Below, one piece after another: positions 22,701-33,810 of a stretch of 51,644 bases of DNA. Positions within the stretch are counted from its first letter, which is position 1. The number at the start of each line of letters is the position of its first letter. Source of the stretch: Fomitopsis serialis (Eukaryota > Basidiomycota > Agaricomycetes > Polyporales > Fomitopsidaceae). The DNA lies in NCBI RefSeq assembly GCF_022376445.1, contig NW_025955242.1, positions 1 to 51,644 on the forward strand. The letters are read 5' to 3'. The position numbers and the translations under genes are program-made. The notes below the pieces were generated by a model. It saw only the letters and a program-made list of their open reading frames with translations, was not told where the DNA came from and searched no databases.

Positions 22701-24229
22701 ATGGCGGAAGCAGCGCACACGATCTCTCGTACCTTAACGCCGGAACAGATAGCTGCAATTAAGCAGGCGACCTGGGACGTATTGCCCCAGTGCCAGGAAT
22801 TCCTCGCGTCACTAATTCGAATTGACACCACGAACCCACCAGGGAAGAATTACCCAGAGTGCGCGAAGCTAATCGGTGACACACTCATTAGACTGGACTC
22901 GGGGTACGCTGTCGAGTATGTCGAGGTGCCGTCAGACCAGCTACCGACTCTCGCACCCATGGGTTCAGGCCTCCCACGCGTCAACGTCATAGGCAGACTG
23001 TCCGGTACTCAAGGTGTATCTGGGAAGACATTGCACGCCAATGGCCACTTCGACGTGGTCCCAATAGGATCGCCGAAGAATTGGAAGTATCCACCCTTTG
23101 GCGGCGAGGTGCATGTCGGCAGAATGTATGGACGTGGTACCGCTGACATGAAGGGTGGGATCGCTGCTCAGGTCCTGACAATCGTATTTCAGAAGTCCAG
23201 TCAGATACTCACGAGCGTCACCTCAGATTTTCGCAGTCGAGGCTATCCGTAGAGCCGGGCTGAAACTGAAAGGGAACATCGAACAATCTGGGGTTGTTGA
23301 CGAAGAAACGACTGGCGTACACAATGCCGGGATGGGCTATCTCGTCGATAATGGATACATCCGGGCTGACAGGATTGACGCCATCGTCATCACCGAGCCC
23401 TTGAACACAACCAATGTGTGTTGCGGACGTAGGTTCTTCCCTGTCACCTCTCTTGTCAAGAGAAGTTTCATGTTCCCTCCGTCAGACCGCGGCACTATTT
23501 GGGGAACAATCACATTTCGGGGCCGATTGTCCCATGGATCCATGCCTGGCCTTGGCGTCAACGCGCTGCATCATGCATGTTCGTTCGTACATCTTGCGAC
23601 CACCACGATTTCGCCCAATTTGGCGCCCCTCAGCGATGCCAACGTTATCCCGCCAGTAGCGCGTGTCCCATCTCTGGCGTTCACCATTTTACAAGCCGGG
23701 GAGAACATCAACTCCGTGCCCGACGTCGCTGTTCTCTCCTTCGACCGCCGTCTCGTCCCAGGGGAGACGCTTGCAGATGCGCGGAAACAGATCTTCGACG
23801 TCCTGGAGTCGATGAAGAAGACGCCAGGATTCGAAGAATTGGACTACGAGTACAAGGAAGACTACCACACCGAAGCAACCTGGGTCGACCCAAACCTCCC
23901 GATCTCGCTCGTCTTCCGAGATGCCATAAAGGTAGTCACCGGTCAAGAAGCCGGGGTCGTGTGCTCGCCTGGCAGCGACGATCAAGTGAGGAGCTTGCGA
24001 TATTCTGTGGCTCAAGAGGCCGTGATTCTCATACTAACTTATGGATTTGCAGCGCTTCCCCGTCCATAGCCTCACGCCGCCTATACAATCCACCATTGTG
24101 TATGGTCCGGGCTATATTTCCGAAGCCCATATCGCCGACGAGAGCATAGACATAGAGAAGGAGCTCCGCGTTGGTATGGAGGTCATGGCTCTCGCCTTCG
24201 CCAGCTTCCTCGGTGTAGAACAAGCGTAG
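22701..24229 (+). CDS. M20 family metallopeptidase/deacylase
   Basis: Exons 22701-23171, 23227-23428, 23486-23985, 24053-24229; 449 residues, all phases consistent. M20 enzymes use two zinc ions to cleave amide bonds (ArgE, DapE, aminoacylase and carboxypeptidase G2 relatives). Seen: IDTTNPPG near residue 36; the first ligand set HFDVVP; GRGTADMKGG (bridging Asp); the catalytic Glu pair DEETTG; ITEP; the lid/dimerisation domain with RLSHGSMPGLGVNA; and a C-terminal YGPGYISEAHIADES with the last His ligand. All metal and catalytic residues are present, so it is probably active. The second intron is 57 bp and stays open, so it could be missed by naive prediction. The specific substrate cannot be told from sequence; no signal peptide is evident, suggesting a cytosolic enzyme. 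Convergent with the transporter gene at 24889-26569. Confidence 0.92.
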
Positions 24230-24888
24230 AATTGTATTGGAACAGGAGGTAGTTAATCAACCTCAGTGTGGCGCAGTTTTGTCATCTTGCTCAGGACGCA
24301 TGCTCGACACAATGCTTCTGCTTACTGTAAACGTTGCAATCACCTGACGACGTTAAACATTCACAGTGTGACAAAACATCGCTCGAGGCTCGAGCTCACA
24401 CGACCTATGTATATTACTCAACTTCAAGCTGACAACCACAAATGTAGAGCGCTTCCACATCCCACGCATTCGATCCCCTATGATGAATTGTCTCCAGGTT
24501 CTGTCTTACAAGTGAGCACAAGTGAGCGAAAGTACGCCCAGTTGGCAGGTGCAATACGAGAGGATTAGCATACGGGGCTGCGTCAGCTCGTTCTCAGGCT
24601 CACCATATCGTTCGCACACATTCACAAAGCAAAGCATCATCACCGAGCAATTCAGAGAAGAGAAGCACGGGAAAACACTCACTGCCACCGTAGATCTTAG
24701 GCCGAGCTGCGTCCGAACAGTACACATCGACGCACGGAACAAAATTCGTTCCGAGGCTCCGAGGGAGTTTCGCCAGCAGGGAGCTTGCAAAGAGCGCAGA
24801 AGAAATGGATGTATACTACAGAAAATGACGATTGACATACAAGAAATGTAAAGGCGGCGTGCTAGACGTTGAGGTCGGTGCCGCGAGC
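24230..24888. other. Convergent 3' intergenic region
   Basis: Holds the 3' untranslated regions of the M20 peptidase (+) and the formate/nitrite transporter (-). No gene recognised. Confidence 0.5.
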
Positions 24889-26569
24889 CTACTGCGCATG
24901 CGCCACCTCGAAGGCCTCCTCGTTCGCCTTGGCACTCCCCCCTTGAGAGCTGTCCTCATCGCGAGCGACGTCCTTGGCAGTGTTGAACACTTCGCCCTCC
25001 TCGACCCCGCGCAGGCCGCCTGCGCGCCAGTCCCCGAGGTAGAAATATGTCGCGGGTAGGGCGACTATCAGGGCACCAACAATGTTTCCGAGGTAGGAAG
25101 CGATCAGGGACCTGGATAGACGATCAGTACAGGCTCGTGAGGAGTGATAACAGTTTGGACACGGACTTCCTGATGTATTCAGCGACCGTCAACTGTTATA
25201 TAATTAGTTGACAGGTCGGTCAATATTGGCAAGATAGATGAGCTCACGTCCGCGCCGAAGAGAATGCCAAGAGGAATTGAGAACATGTTTGCGACGACTG
25301 CGCGTGCGTTAGATGGAGAGTACGACGGGTGGACGCATACCGTACGCACCGTGATCAAAGGCAGCCGTGACGAAGATCTGTTGGGCATAACGCAATCAGG
25401 CATGTGTCCAAATGAGCACAGAGCCTGTAGGCCGCGCACCATGATGGGAATCCAGATTGCTACGATCTGATTGACCATAAGATCGTTAACACACACCATA
25501 AGATCGTTAACACGAGTCGAGACAACGAGCCTCGCACCTTGGACAGTGTGTCTTTAGCACCGGAGGCTTGCTGTAAAAGTGTTCAGCTAAAAATGGACTA
25601 GTGAGGCTCTGCGTGACGTACCCAGACTGCAACGCAAACCAGCCAGTTGCATCCAATACCGCGGAGGAAGATCTGGTACCATTCGGGTTCCTTTGCCTTT
25701 TTCCTATAATAACCAGCATGTTAATACAGTGCTGACATTCCGCGCGACAACTTACAAGGCGAAGTCCTGAGCATAAGAGATGTACGGCTCTGTCGAGATG
25801 ATGCCGCTGTCTATCAGGAACAGTTTTCAGTGAAGCAAATCAAATGGAGAGAAGGTTACGCTCTAACTGACATTTCACCAGTACGGCTGCAAAGAACAAG
25901 CTCCCACACAAGTTCCCGAACGTCACTGTTCAGCGTGCATCAGACCACTATCCCAGAACTCTGTTCACTGTAGCGCTCACCAATCAGCCAGTTCAATGGT
26001 AGTCCCCACCATGGGACTGCGCCCTTCAGGCAGGCCATCGAAAAGATCTAGTAGTGCACGTTGTCTGCCTTAACGTCTCCCTGCAAGGCAGCCATCGAAT
26101 GTTAACTGACCATCATGTTGCTAGTGAGCAGCTCATGTCCCTGAAGCACGATCCTAGTGTCCGGGAACCGCGCATCAGCTATCGCGCCAATCATCCCATT
26201 CAGTAGTTTGCCGCTCACCCGCGCCGCGGCGGGCGAGATAGGCAGGGTTCACTCACATTACGAGGCCAACTGGGAAAACAGCCCCTCCTAAGAATTTGAC
26301 AAGACCGGGGTTGCTCGCATTGATGCCTCCGGAGCCACCAGAGACGATCTCGGACAGAACCCCTCCGAACGACAGCATAACACCAGCGAGGACCTGGGTA
26401 ACGAAAACGCATTTGTCGTGGTCTGGGCTCGCTGTCGGGGACAATGTACACTCACAGCTTTGAGAAACAATTTGTCAGCCCGAGTGTTGTGCTTTACGAT
26501 GCCGTGCTCGACCATGGCCGCAGCGACCTGGGCAGGCATGAGAGTGCTGGGGGGATCAAGGGAGGCCAT
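24889..26569 (-). CDS. Formate/nitrite transporter (FNT/FocA family)
   Basis: Thirteen small exons: 26456-26569, 26257-26393, 26111-26153, 25981-26047, 25872-25925, 25756-25810, 25622-25703, 25538-25570, 25440-25466, 25350-25377, 25248-25297, 25161-25192, 24889-25111; 314 residues, every phase agrees. FNT proteins are pentameric channels with six helices that move small monovalent acids (formate, nitrite, lactate). Seen: MPAQVAAAMVEHGIVKHNT at the cytosolic N-terminus; GVMLSFGGVLSEIVSGGS in helix 1; GLVMIVLQGHELLTSNMM; PLNWLIGVTFGNLCGSL; RGIGCNWLVCVAVW; FDHVVANMF; SLIASYLGNIVGA and a charged tail (EEGEVFNTAKD). The motifs correspond to those of FocA/NirC relatives. Which anion it carries cannot be told. 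Intron density is the highest in the window, typical of Agaricomycete genes. Plasma membrane is the expected location. Confidence 0.93.
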
Positions 26570-29500
26570 GTTGACTGTTCTTGGGATTCACTGCCAAACG
26601 GCTGGGAGACAGCGGACGGGACCGTGGAACAGCAAGTGGATGGGAGCGAGGTGCCTCGACTGTGCGTCAGGGTCAGAGGCCCGTATTAAGTAGGGGGGAC
26701 GGAGAGCGCTCACTGTCCGAGATTTTTCAGCGCATGCCGTAACGCATGCTTCCACGGACTGACGGAGCCGATCGTTTGGGTGCAGATTTCGGGCAAGTGT
26801 CGATACCGGACTGCACGAACAGATGGGAATGTCCTGGTGTAGACGCGGGAAGCAGGCCAATTACACATCCCATCCGCATACGGCAGCTGTAGTGCCGCAG
26901 CCTCGCGTCGCATTCAGGTCCGCTTGTTAGCAGGTCCGCGAATCAGCCTCCAATGATGCTTGTGCGCACGGTTGCGATTCAAGCTCGAACGAGGAGGGGT
27001 TGAAGAAGAACCTAACACTCACCAACGACGACAGATGCGGGGAGTTTGTGGGGAAATGGAGGATCTTGATCTCAGATTTCGATTGTTTGTAAGTCCTGTG
27101 GGAACGCCATCCTCTTACCGGTGTCTTGGCACGCGCCATTCCAGAGTCTTCCTGTGTTCTTAGCCAGGGCAGCCGCCCTTCGAACGTCTCGCGGAAGAGT
27201 ATAGCAGAACCGTGTACGAACATGTCCGCTCAATGTCCACTCCCAGTTTCTGAACCTAGTGATCCAGTCTGTTAACTCCATCCTGAACTTATCCGAAGAT
27301 GATTGATGACTCACCGTGGTATGTCTATCAACGCTCGTCGGTCACACGGTCTTCCTCAGACCCGCGCAGGCCGACGTCAGTGTGTATGTGCCATACCCGG
27401 TGACTTCGCAGAAGAATGGTGGCGGTCGCAAGGTCGGTTAGTACGATTGGTTATAAATAGAACTTGCAGTTGTATGGTTGACTTTTGTCAGATTAGCTGG
27501 CAGCTCGGGCAAGGTCATGGACGTGCGATGTCGTTTCAGATGAGTGCAGACGTTGATCGTCTCGGGCAGTTCGACGAACGTGAAGTCGAGATGATCGATG
27601 GGACGGATGAAGAGCTGCCCGCGCAGACACCAGGAGAGCTTCGGATGCCTGGATATGAGCATAGTGTTTGTCTATTGAACTCTTTTCTGGATCAGCGTTC
27701 TCTCATAAGGTTACGTCGCTCACAAGTAAATGGTTTCAGCCCAACTTGCATGATGATAGGACACAAGATATGCCACCCAAACAGAAGAGAATTTACGCAA
27801 AGAGACACGGCATGTAAGCAGCGTGACGAAGGCGCTACTATGAGGCAGCGCACTATGATCAACGATGTGATGTGCGCCCCGGCGCTTCGACAGGATGTAC
27901 GGCTCAGCTTGGAAGTCTGTTCTCCACGAGGTGTCATGATCAGCAGAGTAGCATCGACCGAGTTAGAAGTTGGCGCACCTGGTTGATGAGTCGAAAGTTT
28001 CTCCTCGACAGCATAACGGTAATAGCCAGGTGTTGCACACGCTAGCCGGCGCTCAGTTGTAACGCAATCGAGCACGTCACATTGTCACCGGCGAAGTTTA
28101 CGCCTCTGGGACGCCTCTGGAGTATCTCTTGCTGCATATCCGCGCTGTCTTCCGTGAGCGAATCCAAACTGACACAGCGAAATTCGAACGCTCATTAGAT
28201 AGATACGACATGCACGACGGGAATGTGCGGTCAGAGAGGCATCAATCACCGATTGTCCCGACGGGACAGAAGGAATTAGTATGACGAGACGCCGCCGTCG
28301 AACTGTCCGAGCTTTAATAGACAGATGCATGAAAGGCAGAAGTTGCCGACGTACCAAGGGACGATGAGATTAGAAGCTTTCCAACCGCGTGCACTTCTGC
28401 GGACCAGTGCTATGAAGAGGATCATCATGCGGCCTGGGGACATGTATGATACTCTGAATTGCCATGCAACGCCGATCCTACGTGTGTACGTCGTCAAACG
28501 CATGATAGTACACTGTCATGCATTACATTAGTGGCAAAGGTTTGACAAGCAAGGACAGAAGCAATCCACTCACATCGACACTGTTGGCGATGATGATTCC
28601 TGATAGCTCTGGGCCGTCAACTAGATTGGTTACATGATCCTGGCATTGGTTACGCCCACGTCTCACGTTAAGCTGCTATTCGAGTCTTCACAGGTGGCCC
28701 GGCGACGAAATGATACTTGCGAAAAGGAGGAAGATCATGCCTGTCAACCATGGCAGTCGCACATGACCATGAAAAAGGTTCTGCGAATACTCGAATGCAG
28801 TTGTGATGAACCGAGTTCAAGTTGCGATTGGCCCAGTTTGAGTGTAGCAGAAAACGCGTTACACGTGATATACACTTGCGCGTCGCGTCGCGTCTTCGAC
28901 CAGGCGGCCTGACCTTCTCACATAACAATGCGACGGTACGGACATTGTTTCAAGTGTTGCAACACTTGCAATATAGTGATGAGATTGTACGTAGTTTCAT
29001 ATGTAGTACTATGGTGGTCGCAAGTCCACTAGTACCGTAGGTCCCATGAAGGTTGTGAATGCATGCTACAGTGCCCACTCGCTAGTCGTGGGCCCCGCGA
29101 AGCCACAGAGGTAACAGCCTGGCATAAGACTTGCTCAAAACATTACCGGCCCATTCAGTCGCTGTCGGTGAAGCATCATGCTGTGCGCACGTCAGCACGA
29201 TATGTGGCGAAGGCGTCATTATGCATTAAGACTCACCCATTAAAAGTGGAGTTGGGAACCTGAGCATTCGTGCAATTGGCAGACCCCACGCAGGCCATGC
29301 AGACAGAAACCAGGGGTTCATCGGATAGATCTTTGGAGCGGGTGAGCGAACATTGCCTGAGTCTTGAACTTGAAGTCAATCCAGGTTCGCACAGGTAGCC
29401 GCAAGTGACGGTGAATGATATGCACGTACAGGTGTAGAAGAATGAGCATTGTGGTGTAGCGACTATTGTCCACTCGAAACCCGTGTCGATAGTCTCCGCA

Positions 29501-31918
29501 AGCCAGTCGAGTTCCAGCGGCAAGTCCTATAGTCCAGCGGGCTATCCACACGCGTCACGGTCCCTGCGTCCTTCGCATTGCGCTCAGAATAGAGCCATGG
29601 CATCTGTGCTTCTTTGTAAGACACGCAGTGATGGTGGAATGGCTTGGGAATAGCACAGAAACATTGTCAATGAAACTTACCTGATGGTTGTCCGCCGTAT
29701 TGGTGTTTGTGTTCGCAGGCATTGCCAGTGTGCTCTCATCCTACGTGCAATCATCAATCGGGATGCTTCCATGATGAACATGACTGCGGTGTACCACACA
29801 GAGTGTAATGTGCGAAGCTTTGCAGCCCATAGCACGATATACATGTCCTGGTAATCGGACGATGTGTACGCCACAGGCTCTACTTCCGGGCGTGTGGCAC
29901 CGTGACGGAAGTGGACTGTGATCTTTGGGTTCTTGAGAGCTGCATGATGGGATATTGGGCGTTGCCGCACGATGTCGAACCTGTGATCAGCCATGAGATT
30001 AATGGAATGGCTACTCTCCAAAGGCTACGAACGCACTGAATAGGGCCTGGCATTGCAGGAAGCATAGTTCTTGCTCGACCGGCTGAGGGACGTCTTGGAA
30101 ACCCCAATATCGCCAAAGGCCGTCCGCAGAGTGGCCCATCGCAAGTGGTCTGCATCCTTCGTGCGTAAACGGCGCCACGAACGGATGCTGGTGCAGTGAA
30201 CCCCCGGCGTAGCACAGGGCGACTGCTCTTCCAATGGCACTGGAACCAAAGGGGGCGGGACCCTGGCCTTCTCGGCTGCCAGCCATTGCTCCTCCTGTAT
30301 CCTGAAAGCCTCCTCTCGTTCCCAATGCCTCGTCGACGTTAGGAAGGGGGCGGTCCACGACTCAGCCTGCTCGAGGTGGAGATGTGTGTAGATACCCATG
30401 GCGGCTCTGTGCCATGCACATCTCGGAGGACCTTTCTTACGTGCCTCACCGTGAGCTGCGAAAATACATCGGAAACCGGACGACGCACCACTGTCCGAAG
30501 CTATTTTTGGTTCGGCCTGGCGCGACGAGGCGGTCTCAAGTACACTCGCGGGTGAGATGAAGCAGGCGGGATATTTGGGGCGTCGACGACGCTCGCATTC
30601 GTTGTCGTTCATGCGAAGGAAGCCGCGGATGGCCAAGGCCGTGAATGCTTTCACCGTCATTGCGGGGTACTTCGTCAATGTGCTTCTTCGACGTCTGCCA
30701 GCGCCGGTAAATGCGTGAGCTTCGAACACCGTAATGTTGAGAAAGATAGTTGCGTGAGTGGTAGAGAGTTGGATCGGCGGGTTGAACAGGTTATCCAACA
30801 ATGGATTGAGCTGAAAAGAGAGTATGAGATGCATTTCAGACGCAAAGAAAACGCAAGACAGACGGAAGGCGTGCGCCGGTGGTGCGTACTGTGTACACTG
30901 GGAAAGGTAGGATGTCGGACGGGAGAGTTGAACCGGTGGTCCAACGACGTGTTGGAGGCATGAGACACGAAGGCGCATTTCGGACGCAGTTGAACAGCAG
31001 GACGGAGACGAACGGGAGGCGTGTGGCGCATTCTGCGTACACTGAGAGATGGCGGGGTGACGCTGATTCGACTGAAGAGCGGAGGATCGTAGGAGTGGCG
31101 AGATAGGACATGGACGCTGAGGCCTGAGGGACCAGTTAGCGCACCAACGACATGGCTTATATACCTCCAGGCGACGATCCACGGGATATGCATTCTGGGC
31201 TCCCTTTGTCCACCCATCGCTCAGATCGTCGGTCCGGCTGCATCGCCCGAACCCTCGGCTGGTTTACATCACGGCTTGAGTGAACAGAGAAAGCAAACTT
31301 GACTGAGGCTATAATGAGGCGCTTAGAGGGACAATGGTTGCCCTCTGTTCCCGGATGAAGATTGTCCTTTGGGCACTGTCTGTATCGGGTCAAGTTCAGA
31401 TTTCCATGCCGTCCAGCCTAATCGAAATCAAATTGACACGCAGAACTACGTCAAGCCCAACATCGGGAGGCATATACCTGGACCAGGTGCGACCATAGCA
31501 TCGTCGGTGGTATCGGACGACGAATACACATCTGCATAGACCCCTCGCTCGAAAACAATGAATAATGTATGTGACTCATGCACGCACCACGTATTATTCA
31601 TAGTCAGAGAAGTAGACCGCCCATGGCATGTGGACGGAAGAATGGAGCGTGCGGCCCTATGTGGCATCGATTGGTGCTTGCGAGTGGCAGACCGACGTCT
31701 AGCTCGATGGGAAAGAAGGTCAGTGGCCTGAAGCTCGAAGATGATAGTCAGGTCGTGCGTCACGACATGGCTGAACGCGACGTTGCGAAGGCGACGATGC
31801 TGCCAGGCTGATTGATTCAGAATAAGCCGACCTTCAGTACCCTCATGAGCGGGTACCGCATATCCTGCTCGTGCGCCAAAAGACCTGCCGCGAGATGCAT
31901 GGATTGCATTGCTCAACC
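26570..31918. other. Gene-poor region, about 5.3 kb
   Basis: No gene was recognised. The longest plus-strand frame (27303-27986) contains repeated acidic stretches but no motif. On the minus strand, 29677-30021 and 29318-29551 contain hydrophobic runs that could be exons of a membrane protein, but I could not connect them. A minus-strand frame of 385 codons (30025-31182) owes part of its length to a tandem duplication listed separately. The region may hold decayed genes. Confidence 0.35.
30768..31060. repeat. Diverged tandem duplication, unit about 145-150 bp
   Basis: Two head-to-tail units, roughly 30768-30906 and 30921-31060. Shared landmarks in order: GAGAGTTG, TTTC(A/G)GACGCA, GACGGA, (C/G)GTACACTG. 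On the minus strand both units encode the pattern SQCTQ(N/Y)AP...ASEM(R/H)L...PP(V/I)QLS, so the frame has been kept in both, though this may be chance in a two-copy array. Confidence 0.6.
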
Positions 31919-32255
31919 CTACTCGTCCTGAGGAAGCTTAGCCGTCTCCACTATCGCCTTTCTCCTTCCTCCGAACATCACACCGATATAGTCTGCGCCG
32001 CCGAGGACAGGCCCTTCCGCGTCCTTGCGCCGCTTCCCGGCCTTCGCCTTGAGACCGACCCGTTTCCTCTGCTCCTGGGGTGTGGACACCGACGCAGCAG
32101 GTTTTGACGGCGTATGAGAGACTGTGGTGGTGCTCGTGCTGCCGTTGGTGGCTTTCTTTGGCTGACCGGCCAGTGTACAATGAGTCGATCGCATACGATT
32201 ACACGAGGATGAGAAGACGAACCGGCTTCTTATGGAATTTTGCGCTGCGCCCCAT
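31919..32255 (-). CDS. Small basic protein, probably nuclear or nucleolar
   Basis: Exons 32223-32255 and 31919-32161; 91 residues. It begins MGRSAKFHKKPPKKA, has a Ser/Thr-rich middle, then QRKRVGLKAKAGKRRK and a tail with GPVLGGADYIGVMFGGRRK ending in LPQDE. The small first exon was chosen because MGRSAKF followed by a run of Lys is typical of small ribosome-biogenesis-type proteins and because phase fits a 61 bp intron (32162-32222). The alternative, an unspliced reading that extends upstream of 32255 in another frame, gives an implausible Ser/His-rich N-terminus. The tail pattern with VLGGADY...GGRRKA looks like a conserved C-terminus, but I cannot name the family with certainty. Confidence 0.65.
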
Positions 32256-32779
32256 TCTGGTGGATCGTATTCGTGCGTTATGTGAGGGACATACTCAAGG
32301 GCAGCGCTGCTCGATGGAACGTGCCAACGTGGATGCAAAGAATGGGATCCCAAGCGAAGAACGACCATCGAAAAGTCCAGATCACGGCACACCAAAAAAG
32401 GCAGGTGTGGTAGTTCTCAGCCCGTGTGACCGGAGGCTCCTCGCTATTCAAAGAAAATCAAAACGACTGAGACAAGCAATAAACGAAACTCACGTCTACA
32501 TAATTCATTGCCCAGCAATACATCATATGCAAATCCGAGTCATTCGTGGCAGCGCGTACATTGATACATACATCACTCGGTACACTCGGTACATACGATG
32601 TTGAGTTTAACCAAGGCCACGGGGCAAAGGCTGGTGAATACAACAGACGATATGATGGATGATCAGTCATCTCATGCACTGTGAGAGTATCAAGTAGATT
32701 CCCAGCTTTATCCCGCGTTCACAGTTCCTCTGGACACAACTAACTGGCACAAGCGGGTAAAGATGTGACTCGCGGCGGA
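32256..32779. other. Intergenic, no gene recognised
   Basis: Lies downstream of the TEN1-like gene and upstream of the small basic protein gene, both on the minus strand; it must hold the promoter of the latter. Nothing else supported. Confidence 0.5.
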
Positions 32780-33319
32780 TCAGCTGTTCTTCTCAGCGAC
32801 ACCCTGCTCGCGCAGACGTATCGCCTTGTTCCATAGTTCCAGGTCGAGTTGTGGCGTATTTCTGATTGATAAGGCACGCAGTACCAGTTGAAGGTCAACC
32901 TCGACCGGACGGGCGTGCATAGGTAACACAGGAGGCGGATACGGATCCTTGAAACATCGCGTCAGACTGCAAACCGGGGAATAGATCACGTTGACGACTT
33001 ACTTCGACTTCTTCGAGCGAGCCAATGACCATCAAAATGCTATTGCTCTCTCTGAGCCACGGCGTCGGTCTAAATGGATCAAGGCAGAGTGCGAGGTCCA
33101 CTAATACCGCGCTTTCCCCTTCGGTTAGGAGCATTATGGATGTGTTCCGATCATACAAAAGCAGCCTGCATAGCGCATCTTAGTGCACGCAATAGTCGTA
33201 TCAAATAAATGACGCTACCGTCCAGCGACTCTGAGCTTTCGGGAGACATGTTCAGGCGTAATCGAGGATACTCTGCAGAGCGAGGCGGTTTCCGTCTGTT
33301 GTTTGGAGTATGTGGTCAT
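32780..33319 (-). CDS. TEN1: TEN1-like CST-complex OB-fold protein
   Basis: Exons 33219-33319, 33003-33165, 32780-32947; 143 residues, phases consistent. TEN1 is the smallest subunit of the CST complex (CTC1/Cdc13-STN1-TEN1), which caps telomeres and helps complete lagging-strand synthesis. Seen: KLRVAGRLLLYDRNTSIMLL, matching the first strands of the TEN1 OB fold; VLVDLALCLDPF; SILMVIGSLEEVE, the strand usually followed by a variable loop; and the C-terminal VLRALSIRNTPQLDLELW followed by a KAIRLRE helix, which resembles the carboxy-terminal strand and helix of human TEN1. Length is right for fungal or animal TEN1. TEN1 proteins are poorly conserved, so this rests on pattern order rather than identity. 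The third exon acceptor ends in AAG. Divergent from the F-box gene at 33811. Confidence 0.72.
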
Positions 33320-33810
33320 CGCATTTTATTGTGTTCCGTCTTCCTGGGTGCGGAGAAAACTGGATATCGTGTTCACGACAACATGGGTGATGTGAGAGGA
33401 GGAGGAGGAGGAGGAGGACCACTCAAGTTCGATCTGCGGGCGCCTACAGCGCTCACTGAACACTGAACGCCGGCGATTGTGGGCGCCTATCACGCATTGG
33501 GCCGTTTCGGGACCTCCGCTGTCTCCGAGTCCGCTGCTGGCTTTCGAGTTCGTCCTCACTCACCTCTACCACGTCTAACACCAAGGGATAGGTCACTACT
33601 ATTCGGTGCATTGGAATACATTACTGCAGGACATTGACCTCGCCAGGCCATCTTTCTGACGACTGCAGTCCTGACTTCCGCGTCGTGCGATCATCCTGAC
33701 AAATCACCGACTCTGGCTAGGGAAACCACTGTCCTACCAATCTTCACCTTCGACGTCGGTTGAAGAGACTTTACAGCCTCCAGGTCATATACATACTGCG
33801 CGGTCTCAGC
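33320..33810. other. Divergent promoter region with a GGA microsatellite
   Basis: 490 bp shared by the TEN1-like gene (-) and the F-box gene (+). It contains a (GGA)7 tract at 33398-33418, purine-rich on the plus strand, 80-100 bp upstream of the TEN1 start codon. No TATA box was recognised. Confidence 0.5.

Noticed and set aside
27303..27986. 227-codon plus-strand frame
   Set aside because: No recognisable domain, no splice partners and an ordinary amino-acid mix for random sequence. Kept only as part of the gene-poor region.
30025..31182. 385-codon minus-strand frame
   Set aside because: No motif, no start context and a large part comes from a tandem duplication; composition is unlike the other genes.
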